Assembly (NCBI RefSeq): GCF_902459465.1
Contig: NC_047068.1
Span: 19,615,195 to 19,679,194, forward strand
Length of the DNA: 64,000 bases
Direction: 5' to 3'
Source of the DNA: Asterias rubens
Taxonomy: Eukaryota > Echinodermata > Asteroidea > Forcipulatida > Asteriidae
Shown piece by piece: positions 41,799 to 54,019 of the stretch. The position numbers and the translations under genes were made by a program. The notes under the pieces are model-generated. The model was not told the origin of the DNA, made no database searches, and saw only the letters and a program-made list of their open reading frames with translations. Position 1 is the first letter of the stretch. Every line of letters begins with the position of its first letter.

Positions 41799-44506
41799 CT
41801 AAAATTACAAAACAACAAAAAACACTTTATGGTTAGAGGGCAGCTTTGTAGCGGAAGGTGATCATGGTGATCATAAGCGCAGGTAAGCAAAGACATGAAA
41901 TTTGGCTCTAGGCTTGGTGCCTCTTGAAGTGTTTCCTAAAGACTTAAGATTTTCAAAATTGAGCACCCTTTGCAAAATGAAAACGGCCTTCCCCTCTCAA
42001 AATATTCAAAGTGCCTCTGCTATCACGCAATCTCGGTAGTCTAGTAGTAAGACACTGCTCAAGAATGGCAAAGGTCATAGGTTTGAATCCCACCCAAGTA
42101 ACATGCCTGTGAACATTAAGTACTGCGTACACACATCGGTGTACATGTTTGGGTTAAACAAATTCTTTATCCCCAATGCAAATTAAATATCTGTTAAACA
42201 AATAATATTCTCTGCCCCTGATGCAAATTAACATAAAATCATTGCGGTGCCAACTGCAGAATTTGACCTTCCGGCAAGCTCAGTGATCTAGTTGTAAGAC
42301 TTCTGTCTGAAGATGTATAATTTAAGTGGTAATTTGTGACTAAGCACATCATTATACCCACAGACATTATGCAAACAAATATAACTAATATATCTTGTTA
42401 TATCAGAGTCTGCTGAGTACCTTTCTGGTGTAGCTTTCTGCAACCCTGTATTATCTCTTGATAACATGTAAAAATGAGTTGCAAACAAGCAAACATGGAT
42501 GTCCTTTCTTCCATTTAGCAGACTAGTCAGCTGTACGTTTGACTAGCCCAATCAAATTTTGACTAGCCTGTTACAGTAAGTTAATACAGGTACGCTGTGA
42601 AAATTACTAACTTCTGATAAGCCCATTGGGCTACCTAGAAGCACATTTTACTTAGCCCCAACCAATCTTGACTAGTGTCTGCACGCCGGGCTAGTGTCTT
42701 AATCAAGCCCTGCCAGATTTTGTCTGAGCGCCCGGTTATGGAGGGGCAGTAAAAATGATGGAAACTTACTTAGCAACAGCCATAAATGCAAGGTCCACGT
42801 TAAGCCCTGTCTTTGCACTCGTCTCCATGTAAGGAATACCATTGTCCTGTAGAAACATAAGACAACACAAAGAATTATTTCTCTCATTTCAATTAAAAGC
42901 AGTGGACACTATTGGTAATTACCCAAAATAATTGTATTAATGAGTAATGGGGAGAGGTTGATAGTATAAAACATTGTGAGAAACGGCTCCCTCTGAAGTA
43001 ACGTAGTTTTCGAGAAAGAAGTAATCTTCCATGAATTTGATTTCGGGTAGAGGTGGAAGTTGAAGAAAGATACCACTACACCAGCCGCACCACATTTATT
43101 TAAACAAATTGATTACATTTTGTTGTTTGCTCTGATGAAGGAGGATGTCACAAAAGCTTCTTGTCAGCCCTTGTCGAATGGTTTTCTACGCACTCTATGA
43201 ATATCTATGAAGTTTTTAAAGGCAGTGGACACTAATGATAATTACTCAAAATAATTATTAGCATAAAACCTTACTTGGTAACGATTAATGGGGAGCTGTT
43301 GTACACACTGTGAGAAACGGCTTCCTCTGAAGTAAGGTAGTTTTCAAATCAAGCATCTGAAAAGCACACAACTTCGTGTGACAAGGGTGTTTTTTCTTTC
43401 ATTATTATCTCGCAACTTCGATGACCGATTGAGCTCAAATTTTCACAGGTTTGTTATTTTATGTACATTTTGAGATACACCAAGTGTAAAGACTAGTCTT
43501 TGACAATCACCAATAGTGTCCAGTGTCTTTAAGATGGCTACTGAGGGAGATTGTTGGATGCTTTCAGGATAAATATTCCCCATCCTAGGTGCGGTGATAG
43601 AACAGGTGCGATCCCTCCAACTGTGTTTGCCCCCCCCCCCCCAACCTGTGTTTGCTCGTTGAAAGGTGAAGGACGGAAGCTTTGTGAGCAGGTATGGGCA
43701 TAAAGCTAGACGGAGCACTCATAATTACACACAAATAACTGCGCTGTCCCACTTGTAGACCATGCTGAGCACGAATCCCCACGGGTACATTACAATGTAC
43801 ATACAGATGTCCATTTACAAAATGTTTTTTGTATAAACTTGAGCGTGTTTTATAATGGTTGAGCGCCATTTTCTTAACGACCAAGATCGCTTATTGTTAG
43901 GCCTTGTTCTGTTGTGGTTTTGTATGCCCTCTATGAATGTCTATTAAAGGCACTGGACACTATTGGTACCGACAATTATTCAATATAAATGTTAGCATAA
44001 AAACTCACTTGGTGACGAGCAATGGAGAGCTGTTGATAGTATAAAACATTGTGAGAAACGGCTCCCTCTGAAGTAACGTAGTTTTTGAGAAAGTCTTTTT
44101 AAAAAAAATTCTTGGCTATCTGAAAGCACACAAATTTGTGCAACAAGAGTGTCTTTTCTGTCATTGTTCTCTTGCAACTTCCTTGACTAGTTTTAGTCCA
44201 AATTTTCACATGCAATGTTGGAATACACCAAGTGAGAATACTGGTCTTTGACAATTACCAAAGGTGTCCATCCAGTGCCTTTAAATAACTCTGTGATGAA
44301 ATCATAGATGTACACATGCAAGCCCAGCTTTGTATTCAATCCTTGTACATTGTAAACTGTGAGGCCAAATATAAAGTTCCCACCTTTGCTAATTTCTCTG
44401 CCTCTTCCCTTTTGATGAGTCTCTCTGATGTCATGTCCGACTTGTTGCCAAGCAACATCACCACAACATCATCATTAGCATACTCGTGAATCTCAGACAC
44501 CCACGC
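41696..44506 (-). CDS. RAB26/RAB37: RAB26/RAB37-type small GTPase, last three exons
   Basis: Rab26 and Rab37 are sister GTPases of secretory granules and synaptic vesicles; Rab26 also links vesicles to autophagy. Exons on the minus strand are 44506-44384 (41 codons), 42846-42770 (77 nt) and 41798-41696, all with GT-AG introns and matching phases. Seen: AWVSEIHEYA, VVVMLLGNKSD with the NKxD guanine-specificity motif (G4), METSAKTGLNVDLAF with the SAK motif (G5), RRPNEPRFNVRDFVDQQK, and a C-terminal GCCF for double geranylgeranylation. METSAKTGLNVDLAF is closest to vertebrate RAB26 as I recall it, while DMTSER and VRDFVDQQK recall RAB37; invertebrates usually have one ancestral gene. The exons for the P-loop, switch I and switch II were not found between 44507 and 64000, so they probably lie beyond the window. 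Confidence 0.95.
41918..42015 (+). repeat. Dispersed repeat, 'gccttgccctctcaaaa' family
   Basis: GCACCCTTTGCAAAATGAAA and GGCCTTCCCCTCTCAAAAT match 50640-50690 and 63590-63630. Confidence 0.5.
42018..42235 (+). mobile_element. tRNA-derived SINE, family A
   Basis: A box CGGTAGTCTAGTAGTAAGAC, B box GGTTTGAATCCCACC, then AAGTAACATGCCTGTGA, ACACATCGGTGTACATG and an AATGCAAATTAA tail; a second short tail follows. Confidence 0.87.
42770..42846 (-). CDS. RAB26/RAB37: RAB26/37 exon with SAK motif
   Basis: Acceptor TTTCTACAG precedes 42846 and donor AA|GTAAGT follows 42770. It encodes DNGIPYMETSAKTGLNVDLA and FMAVA, ending in phase 2. Confidence 0.95.
42893..43048. mobile_element. CACTGGACAC-family MITE, truncated
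   Basis: Left end AAGCAGTGGACACTATTGG present; the sequence breaks off in the middle of the unit after GAATTTGATTTCGGG. Confidence 0.85.
43217..43533. mobile_element. CACTGGACAC-family palindromic MITE
   Basis: Ends TTTAAAGGCAGTGGACACTA and ATAGTGTCCAGTGTCTTTAA. The central palindrome is partly deleted. Confidence 0.9.
43622..43642 (+). repeat. Poly(C) tract
   Basis: A run of about 13 C near 43630. Confidence 0.8.
43944..44285. mobile_element. CACTGGACAC-family palindromic MITE
   Basis: Ends TTAAAGGCACTGGACACTAT and CCAGTGCCTTTAA, with a diverged middle. It lies 100 bp from the RAB26/37 exon at 44384. Its left flank (CTCTATGAATGTCTAT) resembles that of the 43217 copy (CTCTATGAATATCTAT), so the two may be a local duplication. 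Confidence 0.88.
44384..44506 (-). CDS. RAB26/RAB37: RAB26/37 exon with NKxD motif
   Basis: Acceptor ATTCTACAG precedes 44506 and donor AAG|GTGGGA follows 44384. Exactly 41 codons from AWVSEIH to EKLAK; phase 0 at both ends. Confidence 0.95.
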
Positions 44507-45894
44507 CTGTAGAATAGCAGAATTTGAGAAAAGGGTAACAAAACAAAAACATGTTAAAAGAAATTGGAATAATACCTTGTTGGTTATCAGGAAAACTACA
44601 AATTACTTTTTGCTCAATCTCAAAGCTTACATTTGGTACATTTTTTTTTATACGAGTATCAATCAGTGAGACTAATATCTGAAACAAAGTCTAATTCAAC
44701 GATTACTCAAAATCACAGTAACATGTATCAGAAATTCAGGGGCAATGCCAGGCTCAGCAAGACTTTGGTGTTTTCAAATGTGTAATGGCACTATAAATAA
44801 AACCAGGAAGCAGCTAATTAGTTGTGAGACTTCCTGAGTATTTTTGTAACTGACATGTTGACGTTTGTAATTGCCCGTTGTTTACCATCGTAACGACTCC
44901 CTACTCATTAGGAGGAGGTTGAGGATATTTAATAGGCCTCCTCAAACAGAAGCATTGCATGTTACAATTAGGGCCGGCATCAGTAATAATGTCTTTGACT
45001 GACTTTTACGACTCTACCAATTGCCCACCGGACACCATTTTCGCAGTGATTTGTAGGAAACGGTTGACCTGCGTTTTCGTGGCTGTAACCAATACATACA
45101 TATAAGCCTAACTGTTTTGGTCATTGGCCAGTGATCAAACAACGGTCAATTCCACCAAAACAGATTGGTAATGACCGCAAAACACCCTCAAGTTTTGACT
45201 AATGTTGCTGTGTTTGCTTTATAGACTCGGTTGTTTAAGTTTGATCGTGGTTTGCAAAGCACCAAAGTTGTACATGTATGGTTTTTATGTTTAAGGTATA
45301 GCTGTTGGGGGTGTGAGGTTCTTTGAAAGATTTTTCACATTCATGTCAGCCATTAAGACCAACTGTCACTAATTGTACGTTGCCACCTATTCCTTGGGCT
45401 GAAACAGTGTTACACCCTTCATAGTCTGTAAGGATGGTTACCAATCAACTGCTAGAGCATAATGCACTACCATGCCAACTTCTGGAAACAGTTATTCAAA
45501 TCTTCGGGGAAACATTGCAATGATGGCATTTAAGGACTTTGATCACCCTTTGGAGATTTCAAGGAGCTTTTGGGAACAGTATCCTCATTGCTAGAGAAGT
45601 AGATCAAAGACAGTGTCTTGTTTAATTTGGAGAAAAGTACAGTATTTTTTATTACCAGGTAGACTTTAAAAAATTCTAAAATCACACAAAAGACCGAAAA
45701 ATCTCATTCCCACAACTTAAAGCCAGAGTCTGTTAGAACTCACCATCAAGCCTCGGTTTTTTTCCCCCATGAGACCTTCAGGACAACAATGTGTCCAAAC
45801 ATTGAACACAAACTTTGTTTTTGTCATTTCTCTAAAAACTATTTTAGTCATGGAATCAATGTTCAGGAACGCAGCTGCAATTTGTCAAAGCAAA
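44507..45894. other. Intron of RAB26/37, no feature recognised
   Basis: I searched the minus strand for the WDTAGQE, TVGIDF and GDSGVGKT regions and saw none. Confidence 0.45.
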
Positions 45895-46010
45895 GAGGAA
45901 AGTGCCAGACACAGCAATACTCTGTGCTGTGTTTTTCAATTGTCAATGGCACAGCTGAGAAACTAAGAGCGAGGAAATCAGCTGATCAGCTGAAACGATG
46001 CATGTATTAC
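45895..46010 (+). repeat. Dispersed repeat copy (see 22440-22725)
   Basis: AGACACAGCAATACTCTGTG, TCAATTGTCAATGGCACAGC and GGAAATCAGCTGATCAGCTG. Confidence 0.6.
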
Positions 46011-48013
46011 AGTGATGCTTTCCCGTGACTCATCACGCTGCTTCTACTTCTCCAGTGATATACCATGAAGCCACCATGAATACATAACACATTAGCAGCC
46101 CCTCCTGAAAACTTGTTAAAATGACAGTGTTGGATTGACTGCACACAAAATGTGCCTGTGGCAATAACCTGGTCACGAGAGAGGTTTAACCCAGATACCC
46201 AAATGTTCAATCACATCCTTACTATATCATGACATGGTACATGTGTGGTAAGTACCGGTATGCATGTACAATGTAAAGTAGGTCACTGTGGAACATTTCA
46301 CAACTTTCGCATTCCTGAGCTTATTTTTATGATTTATTTATTTCTTTTTCATAACCTGTACAGCATGTACTAAAATGTGAATGTACTAATAAATTTGAAT
46401 GTTGGAAGGGATATTGTGTTGTTTGTTTGTTTAAAAAATTTCATAATCTTTATAATAAATACATTTATCTTGGAGAAACAATCATTCTAAGTACATGTAC
46501 AAGTGATTGTAAAGCTTCAAACATAAAGCTGAATTCTACTTTCTCAACAACTTTATGTCTCACATAATTCAGTAGCGGTAAAATGCAATGCAGACTGGCA
46601 ACTAAAATTATCATATTTATGGCCATGCAGCATACAAACTGGGCTGAAAACTACATGTACATGTAGCGCATGCAAACAGCAGACAGCGTGTCCTCCAAGG
46701 AGTAGAGATACCGAGTCTCAGCAGACAAACACCCAGAGGGTCGACTCTTCCTCCCTCTATGATCTCATCTTACCTCTCCACTATACCATGTTCTTTCCTT
46801 TCTTCCCACAGAGATAGTACAACATGATGTGGGTTAATCTAATGGGTAAACCAAGAATGATGGCGATTCTCAGACACATCCTAGAGATAGCATGAGGATG
46901 TCAGATTCACCGCATAATTCCAAACACTTTGGATTGGAGAGTGACAAACCTAAACTAAGCACTGTTTTTATTTGGACATTCTTTACAGAGTTAGAAACCC
47001 AACGGCACTCATGCATGCCTCGAAATAACCCACAGTAATTGTCGTGCATGGTTGCCTGTGTTTTTGCTGTGGTGCCCTTTGCAGAGTACAAAACTACAAA
47101 TTTACATTTTCGTCTTAAAAGCATGATATTTGGTTCTTGGAAAAATGTAGGATCATTTATCAAGTGCAAGTGCTGACCTAGTGTACATGGTGTATATGTT
47201 TTAACAGAAATTTTATGCTATTTAATCACATTTTTTCAAAATTTTCAAAGGGCGAAATACTTGTAAATCGGAAAACCGACTAAAGTAGGAAGAAGATCAT
47301 GCCTGTCCTATTACCTGCCCCAGTATACTCAAAACAAATCCAGTGGAATCGTTGAACATTTGAAAGGAGTGATGTCTTTGAACCGAGCATTGTTGGTTAT
47401 AAGCGATGCAGCATACACCATCCCATAATACACAGCTTCTTGCCTCAAGCAACGTGATCGAGCAACTACTCCTTAATATTGTTCCACTCTGTCTAATACA
47501 GATTTAAGGTTGCATGCTGGGCATCTTTTTTTAAACCTTTATTTGTATGCAATTTCTTCCCAAACAAGGCTAAAAAGCCACTCTTGGTTAAAAGCTACAT
47601 GAAGAAAATATTTAGATGAAATAACTCAGGGGATCTTAAGGTACAATGTAGGATCTAATATTCCTCTTAAATCATTCTAGCTTGCTCTATGGGTAGGATG
47701 GAATTGTGCACCAGGCAATGACTTGCAAAGAGATGCAGTATGTAGAATAGGGTGTTTGAATGGCTCTTTATTTTACGCATGTCAGAAAAGCAGGAGTGTA
47801 TGGGTGAGAAGAAGTAGAAAGCCTATATAGTTTCACACTCATAAAACCTAACAGAAGGAACTAGGTCGGACACACTGGTGTCACATTTACCATGACTTTA
47901 TCTGCTGAAAAGACCCTGTCCATCATGAATTGAAATGCAAGTGAATAAGAAATCCAGTGATGGATTGCTTAATTCTTCCAGGGGTTCATGGGCATTGTGA
48001 TTAAAGGGGAGGC
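46011..48013. other. Non-coding, presumed intron
   Basis: No exon recognised. A short relative of the 'ggtgccctttgc' repeat lies at about 47015-47090. Confidence 0.4.
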
Positions 48014-48160
48014 TTATGGCCATGTCTGAAACGGCGACCTCGGCTACAGCTACGGCTAGATCGCGCTCATCTGCCTATTCTTCAACACTGGCAGACGCGC
48101 TGATCAAGCAGTAGCTGTAGCTGTTTATAGCCGAAGTCACTGATCGAACATGGCCTATAA
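48014..48160. mobile_element. 147-bp palindromic MITE
   Basis: Left TTATGGCCATGTCTGAAACG with GGCTACAGCTAC; right GTAGCTGTAGCTG with GAACATGGCCTATAA. It is related to the elements at 38639 and 40886. Confidence 0.7.
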
Positions 48161-49782
48161 AATTAGTAAACCCTGTAAGGGTACAGTGGGGGACTAGCAA
48201 TGTCCCATTGGGCACCTCGAGGATCCTGTGAACATTTACGAGAATAAATACAAGCAGTAATTTTGGTTTGATTATCAACCATGGGGCATGATTAACTGGA
48301 ATTGGCTATGAGCAATGCATATTCACAGCTTCACGGCTCATCGGCCTTGCAGCATATAAAGCTACATGTACATATATATGCATACGCATCCGCCATGGTG
48401 ATAAAGGCCAACACAATTAAACTGGCAGTGAAGACAGGTTGCATTGGGACTCAGCATTGTACAAGGCCTAATTGCAGGGAGATGCTTAACGCAGAGATTT
48501 ATACATTAACATCTTTCTGCAAAAAAATAAGCAGAATACCAGTCACAGGTTGTACCGGTACATGTGACATTGTACATATTCTGGCTGGTAAACTTTATTC
48601 TGGTAAGCATAATGTTTACGTGCTAAGCTAGCTTTTGTGCTTAACAGCTCTATGAAATTGGGCCAACAGGTATGTCTCCATCTTGAAACCTAATTATCTC
48701 AATTTCAGATTGATAAAGTGCACAGTATCTTTCCATACCAAGATTTGTATATCTCAATAGTCCACAAAAGACTCCTTGCACGTGCACTCGTCAACATCAT
48801 TGGCTGAGGTCGTGCGAAGCGTACATGCTGTTATGGTTCCACGTAAAAGATGGTGGCCAATTACGTCATATGTGCAATCCATCTATACAGTGAGCATAAG
48901 ACCATAGAGACCTACACATCATGCCACCATGTTCACACAAAACTAGTCTATATTAGAACATTTCAGGGTACTTTCTGGCAGGCAAGGCTGTTCAAAAAAT
49001 GAAAGTGTTCAAAGATTCCCTAAGTAACAACCAACCGCTGTACATGTACCAGTCAGTCACCCTTAGAATGCCGACAGACTAAGTGAGTGAGCATGAATCC
49101 TTGTAAAAAGAAAGAGCCTTGGTTATCCCTCTTACAAATTGGTTTCTAAGCTCCTTGGTTGTTTCTCTACTTAATTTAAATCGAGCAGACACGCTTACAC
49201 GTCGTGCCTCCTTTTTCGAGGGTCTCACAAGGAGCGATCCGTTCAATAAAGAAGCAGATTTTATTTAATATCAAGATCCAAATATGTAAAAAGAACAAAA
49301 TATACAATCGATACAAATTTGTATCTGTCAAGATATTGTGCACTTCTGCACATGTTCAAGGTTTTCAATTACACCACCCTTTTCTCTACATTGGGTTTCA
49401 GGTGACCTACATACCCGCGTACGTGTACATAACAAAATGTCAGCAATCATTTGATATTATTATCGAAGGTTAGGATTGATCTTTAAAAAGAAGAATTTCA
49501 CATCGTTCCACTCAAAGGTCAATGTTTAGAAATGGCAGGTGTGATAATTACAGTAGTGGGACTCGAGTTTTTACAATAAATTTGTACTTTTATCCACCTT
49601 GAATAGAAATTAAATTAACTTATGAAGCCTTTCTCTGCGAGACCCAGACATCATAGATGAATTTGTTCATGCCACGGAACATTAGGCCTACACTCTCCTC
49701 TCATTGACATTCAAGCCTATTTCAAGGACTTGTGCAAAGGGCATCTTTTAGCATTAAAAAAGCCCAGGGGCTCATTTTTCGT
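48161..49782. other. Non-coding, presumed intron
   Basis: Nothing recognised; several ACATGTACATGTA-type alternating tracts. Confidence 0.4.
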
Positions 49783-50092
49783 TTTAAAGGCATGTTATAC
49801 TTTGGTAAATTGTCAAAGATCATTATTCTCTCTTGGTGTATCCCAACATGTATACAACACCAAATCAGGGGTTATACAAACTTAGTACATTTGGTAATCA
49901 AAGTTGCAAGAAAGTAATGTGGGAAAAAAACAACACCCCTGCTGCATAGAATTGTGTGCTTTCAGATCCCCGAGAGAGGCTTCATGCCTCCATCTCCTCT
50001 AAGATTCAAATATTTGGGTTTAAAATTTACATATTTCTCTAAAACTACATTACTTCAAAGGATATGTCGTTTCTAACAATGTTTTACAATCG
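49783..50092. mobile_element. CACTGGACAC-family MITE, diverged
   Basis: Left part GTAAATTGTCAAAGATCATT with CTCTTGGTGTATCCCAACAT, middle GAATTGTGTGCTTTCAGAT, right part CATTACTTCAAAGGA; the termini are changed. Confidence 0.75.
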
Positions 50093-50187
50093 GAATCTAA
50101 ATTTGAACAGTCGACAAAGCATCCTATTGAAAACATCGCACCAACTTTTTGTAGAGAAGACAATGAGGAAATTTAAATTTGAGACGT

Positions 50188-50335
50188 GGAAAGAAAACCG
50201 CTAAAGGGGAAAACCCACGCAGTCAGGTAGGGACTGAAAAACCGTATCCACATGCAAGGCTCTGGTCCGAGCTCGAACCGGGGTCCACAGAGGTGAAAAG
50301 TATGGACAGACACCACTGAGCCAACCTGACTGCCT
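50188..50335 (-). mobile_element. tRNA-derived SINE, family C
   Basis: On the minus strand: CAGGTTGGCTCAGTGGTGTC (A-box region), CCCGGTTCGAGCTCGGAC (B-box region) and a short tail with CCCTACCTGACTGCGTGGGT. It is unrelated in body to families A and B. Confidence 0.75.
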
Positions 50336-50607
50336 GAACAATATCAACAGTTCAACGGCTAAAACAAACAAGATAAAACCGCGAAGACAATCAAACCACT
50401 AGACATGAGACCAATGTATTATCCAAGATGCTTTAAGAAATACTTGTAAAACCAAGGTTTTATTTCAATTATCGTATTGTTACCTAGACGCCCACACTAT
50501 TAATCCACTACTATAGTCACAACGCGCCTGAATCATTGATATCCCGATAGTGGAGTTTGTGTGCAGTACCGAACGAATACAAAAATACATTACCCTCCGT
50601 TTCAGTA

Positions 50608-50715
50608 TCAGAGCTGTTTTTATCAGAGCCCTTTTTACAAGTCTGCAAAGGCGTCCAAAATTAAAATGGCCTTGCCCTCTCAAAGAAGAAGTTCCACCAG
50701 GCCTGACATTCATGA
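50608..50715 (+). repeat. Dispersed repeat, 'gccttgccctctcaaag' family
   Basis: AAAATTAAAATGGCCTTGCC and CTCTCAAAGAAGAAG; nearly the same words occur at 63605-63635. Confidence 0.55.
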
Positions 50716-52411
50716 TCAATGTTTCCCAGAAGCGTCCGGTCAGTGATTCCACTGATTTGAGTGTCATCAAAACCATCTTGTTGTCAAATAATCTTTATCA
50801 AGGATCAAGTTGCCCCCCCCCCTCCTTTTTTTACCAAAAAATGAAATAAATCGTTCACATGTATTTTACAGGTGCAGACATCTTAGAAGAAAGTTCACCA
50901 AAACCTTAGCACACCTAAAAGGTTGAGTTTTCACCAGACACTTCCTAAACATGAATCATGCGTATGCATAATTTACAGTTCATGTATGTGTCTTGCATGG
51001 ATTAAATTTTAGATCATGTCTGACAGAGGCACAACATTTTTCAGTGTTTTATTTTCAATAACACAACTCTCTTGTATCACGATGATGAAGAGTGTCATTT
51101 TCTATAATATGAAACACTTGTTTTACCATTTTCTTCAGTTTTTTTTAAACGTTTTTATTCCCTTGTTTAGGTTAACCACAACTGCTGTCATATGTGGAGT
51201 ACGATGCGAGGAGTAAATCTCATTGACTTTTTCCCCATGATAAACTGCAACAGTGGCCATCTTGAAAGCAAGCCCAACTGAGCCAAAAAGTTTGTTTCGG
51301 TTTGATCTGAACAGCTACATTTACATCAAAATGACTAAAGCTCAACCCTGTTTCTGATTGGGTTAGCCAAAATGCACTCTCCTACGGACTAATTATTGAT
51401 GATAATATGTTAAAAGAATTAGGACGGACAAGCTTTGAAAGCGGCGTGATTATAACACTTATGTGTTATGCTCTTCAAAAGCATCAATCATCAATGTAAA
51501 TACGCGTATAAAGATAGAAGGATGAAGGTTTATAGAACTTGAATCTGTCAACATGTCAATTGCTCCACATTGAGAGAAACAAGGAAGGTGTTGCCTACAG
51601 CTTAACGCAAGGGCCTTGTGCTCCTAGGCATACAAATTTACAATTCACAGGATATGCCAAAGTGTTCAAGTTGTCCTGAAACATGTTAAAGGGAGGGTGT
51701 CCCTTTCCTAACTCAAAAAATGAACAACTCTTACAATTGTACGACACACAGCAGCTGTCGATAATGTGTAACATGTTAAGAAAGTATTCCCTTCTACACA
51801 TTCAAAGGATAAGTGTCCAAGTTGTACTTAAGGGCGTACCCAACATTTTAAGAAAGGAATCCCTTCTAAGCAATTTGGTTTTAGAGAAAGGGATTAAAAA
51901 CAACACCAATCTCAGAAACATTTCTCGGGTTGTGTATTCCCTGTGTAGACATACATGTAATCGTTACAGATTTTCGGGGCATCTCAAAAATGCTACCACC
52001 TATTGGAATGAAAATTTCACTGGTACAGTAAGTTTATATTTTTATAGGATTAAAACGGTCAGCTAAAAACGAAGGTATACTTTGCCTTTGACATGTTTGA
52101 ATCACAATACAAGTCAAGATAAACTGCTTTTGATCTGGTGTATGATATAGTGATGTAGGCCTACATGTAACATGCACAGAAATGAAAAATCCTGAAAATT
52201 TATCTCTTTGTATCAGTCTCTGATTGGCCTAAAAGTGATGCCCGGCCCTGACTTTCCAGAATCCTACAAATTTATACAGATTCTCTGATGTAACTCACAA
52301 TACAAGAAAAACTGGAGGCTTTTAACAAAAGCCATTTTGTCTTCCGTCCCTTCATGGCAATCTAAGGATATTCATCCGACAATAAAGCCATATAAAAACA
52401 GCATGATAAAG
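50716..52411. other. Non-coding, presumed intron
   Basis: No exon recognised; a C-run near 50812. Confidence 0.4.
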
Positions 52412-52774
52412 GTTTAAAGGGAAGGTACATGTACGCGTTTGGTAATTACTCAAAACAAGTTCGGCAGGCTCAACTCAATTTTGGTGTAAAATTGTGAAAA
52501 TTATTATAATTAGGATAATTTTGTTTAATGTTTGTCAAGGCACGCTATGCGTGGAAAACAGACTAAAAGACTTCTAGCTAGAAGTCTTTTATTCCTATCT
52601 GAAAGCACACAAATTCGTCCAAAAAGGGTGTTTTTCTTTCACCATTTTCTCGCAAATCCGATGACGAATTGAGCTCAGATATTCACAGGCTTGTTATTTT
52701 AATGCTTATGTTGGGATACACCAAGTGAGGTCACTGGTCTTTGACAATTACCAAACGTGTACCTTCCCTTTAAT
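52412..52774. mobile_element. MITE, GGAAGGTAC subfamily of the CACTGGACAC group
   Basis: The ends are TTTAAAGGGAAGGTACATGT and ACGTGTACCTTCCCTTTAA instead of CACTGGACAC, but the interior landmarks (CACACAAATTCGT, CTCGCAAATCCGATGACG, GGGATACACCAAGTGAG, TTGACAATTACCAAACG) are those of the group. It carries an internal hairpin (AAAGACTTCTAGCT / AGAAGTCTTT). Confidence 0.85.
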
Positions 52775-53056
52775 ACCTACATGTTATACACTGAATGCAT
52801 AATAGCATCGTAGCACACATCTAAGCTTTACCCTAATACACATCTTTTTTATCCCTTTTTAATTAAACGGACATGCATCTACTACGTGCACTCTCACAAG
52901 TGTTGTACCAGTGATGATGACAAGCCGATAACATGATGGGCATGATAACATTTACCACCTAACATGTGGTATTCATGTCTGTATATGAAATGTCTTTCGT
53001 GTGTGTGAATAACCCTCTAATTACATAAGAGCTACCCGGCTACAGGAGCTTAATAT

Positions 53057-53640
53057 TTTAAAGTCACCTGGAAACAGAATTTCTTTTTCTTTCAAACATA
53101 AGAGTATATGCTTACGAACAATAAAACAATTTTTTTAGAAATTTTTTGTCACGATTTATATGTTTAAAAAATATATAAAAGTGTTTGGGGGCTGACTCCG
53201 CCTACCCCTTTTGTGACATCAATCGAGGCAGACTTTGCCTGCAATGCATATAGTAAACACACGTGGAAAGTACATGTACGTCCAAGTCGTGAGTTGGTAC
53301 ATTTCAAAAAGTGTTTTTCTGCATTCAGCAGCAATACACCTGGTCGGCATTGCCGGAAAAAACAAAAAAACAAATTTTTGAAACGTACAAACTCACGACT
53401 TGGTCCGTACATGTACTTTGCAATTGTGTTTACTCTACGCATTACAGGCGAAGTCTGCCTCGATTGACGTCACGAACAGCGCCCTCTCGGGTCGGGGTCT
53501 ACTCTTAAATTTGTAAATAACATAAGAACTGATTTTTTAAAACCTTAGTTAACTGTTTATTCACATTCCACTCATCAAAACACATATATCAGTGACAAAA
53601 GCTTTATTTTGAAAAAATACCACTTCCAGGTGACTTTAAT
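53057..53640. mobile_element. Foldback element related to the THAP element at 29883
   Basis: Ends TTTTAAAGTCACCTGGAAAC and ACTTCCAGGTGACTTTAA. The arms mirror each other through AATCGAGGCAGACTTTGCCT against AGGCGAAGTCTGCCTCGATT, meeting near 53340. The minus strand keeps the first THAP codons (MPTRCIAAEC) and then diverges, so only a remnant of the coding part is left. Confidence 0.88.
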
Positions 53641-54019
53641 GTACGTCAACGTCATAAAAATTTACACAAATATTTCTCATACGGTTTAATAAAAGTTATG
53701 ACTTTTATGTTTAAAGGGGAATTTTCCATGAGTTATTTTTGTGGATCATAATTATGTACATCATATTTAGATGAGACATTTATGTACACTGCAGGTGGTT
53801 TTTCCGCAAACCACGCTGGATTGTTTCAAACCCTACTCATGTACATGTACATGGTGTCTCCACAATCAATCCAGGCAGTTCCATTCCTAATTTTTTTAAG
53901 CAGTGGGTACCGCAACGATTTATATTGTTTATTCCCGATGCAAATTTAAGCATCTAATAATAAGTAAATTCCGGTAACCCGCTGCTAACAAATACAGGAT
54001 TTGAACTGCCTCTAGCCAT
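53641..54019. other. Non-coding with SINE tail remnant
   Basis: A GTGGGTACCGCAACGAT ... GATGCAAATTTAAGCATC piece near 53904-53955 matches the tail of SINE family A. Confidence 0.5.

Noticed and set aside
42018-42100. Functional tRNA gene from the A and B boxes
   Set aside because: The same head occurs at 24960, 35690 and 54020 attached to one SINE body; anticodon and acceptor pairing are poor.
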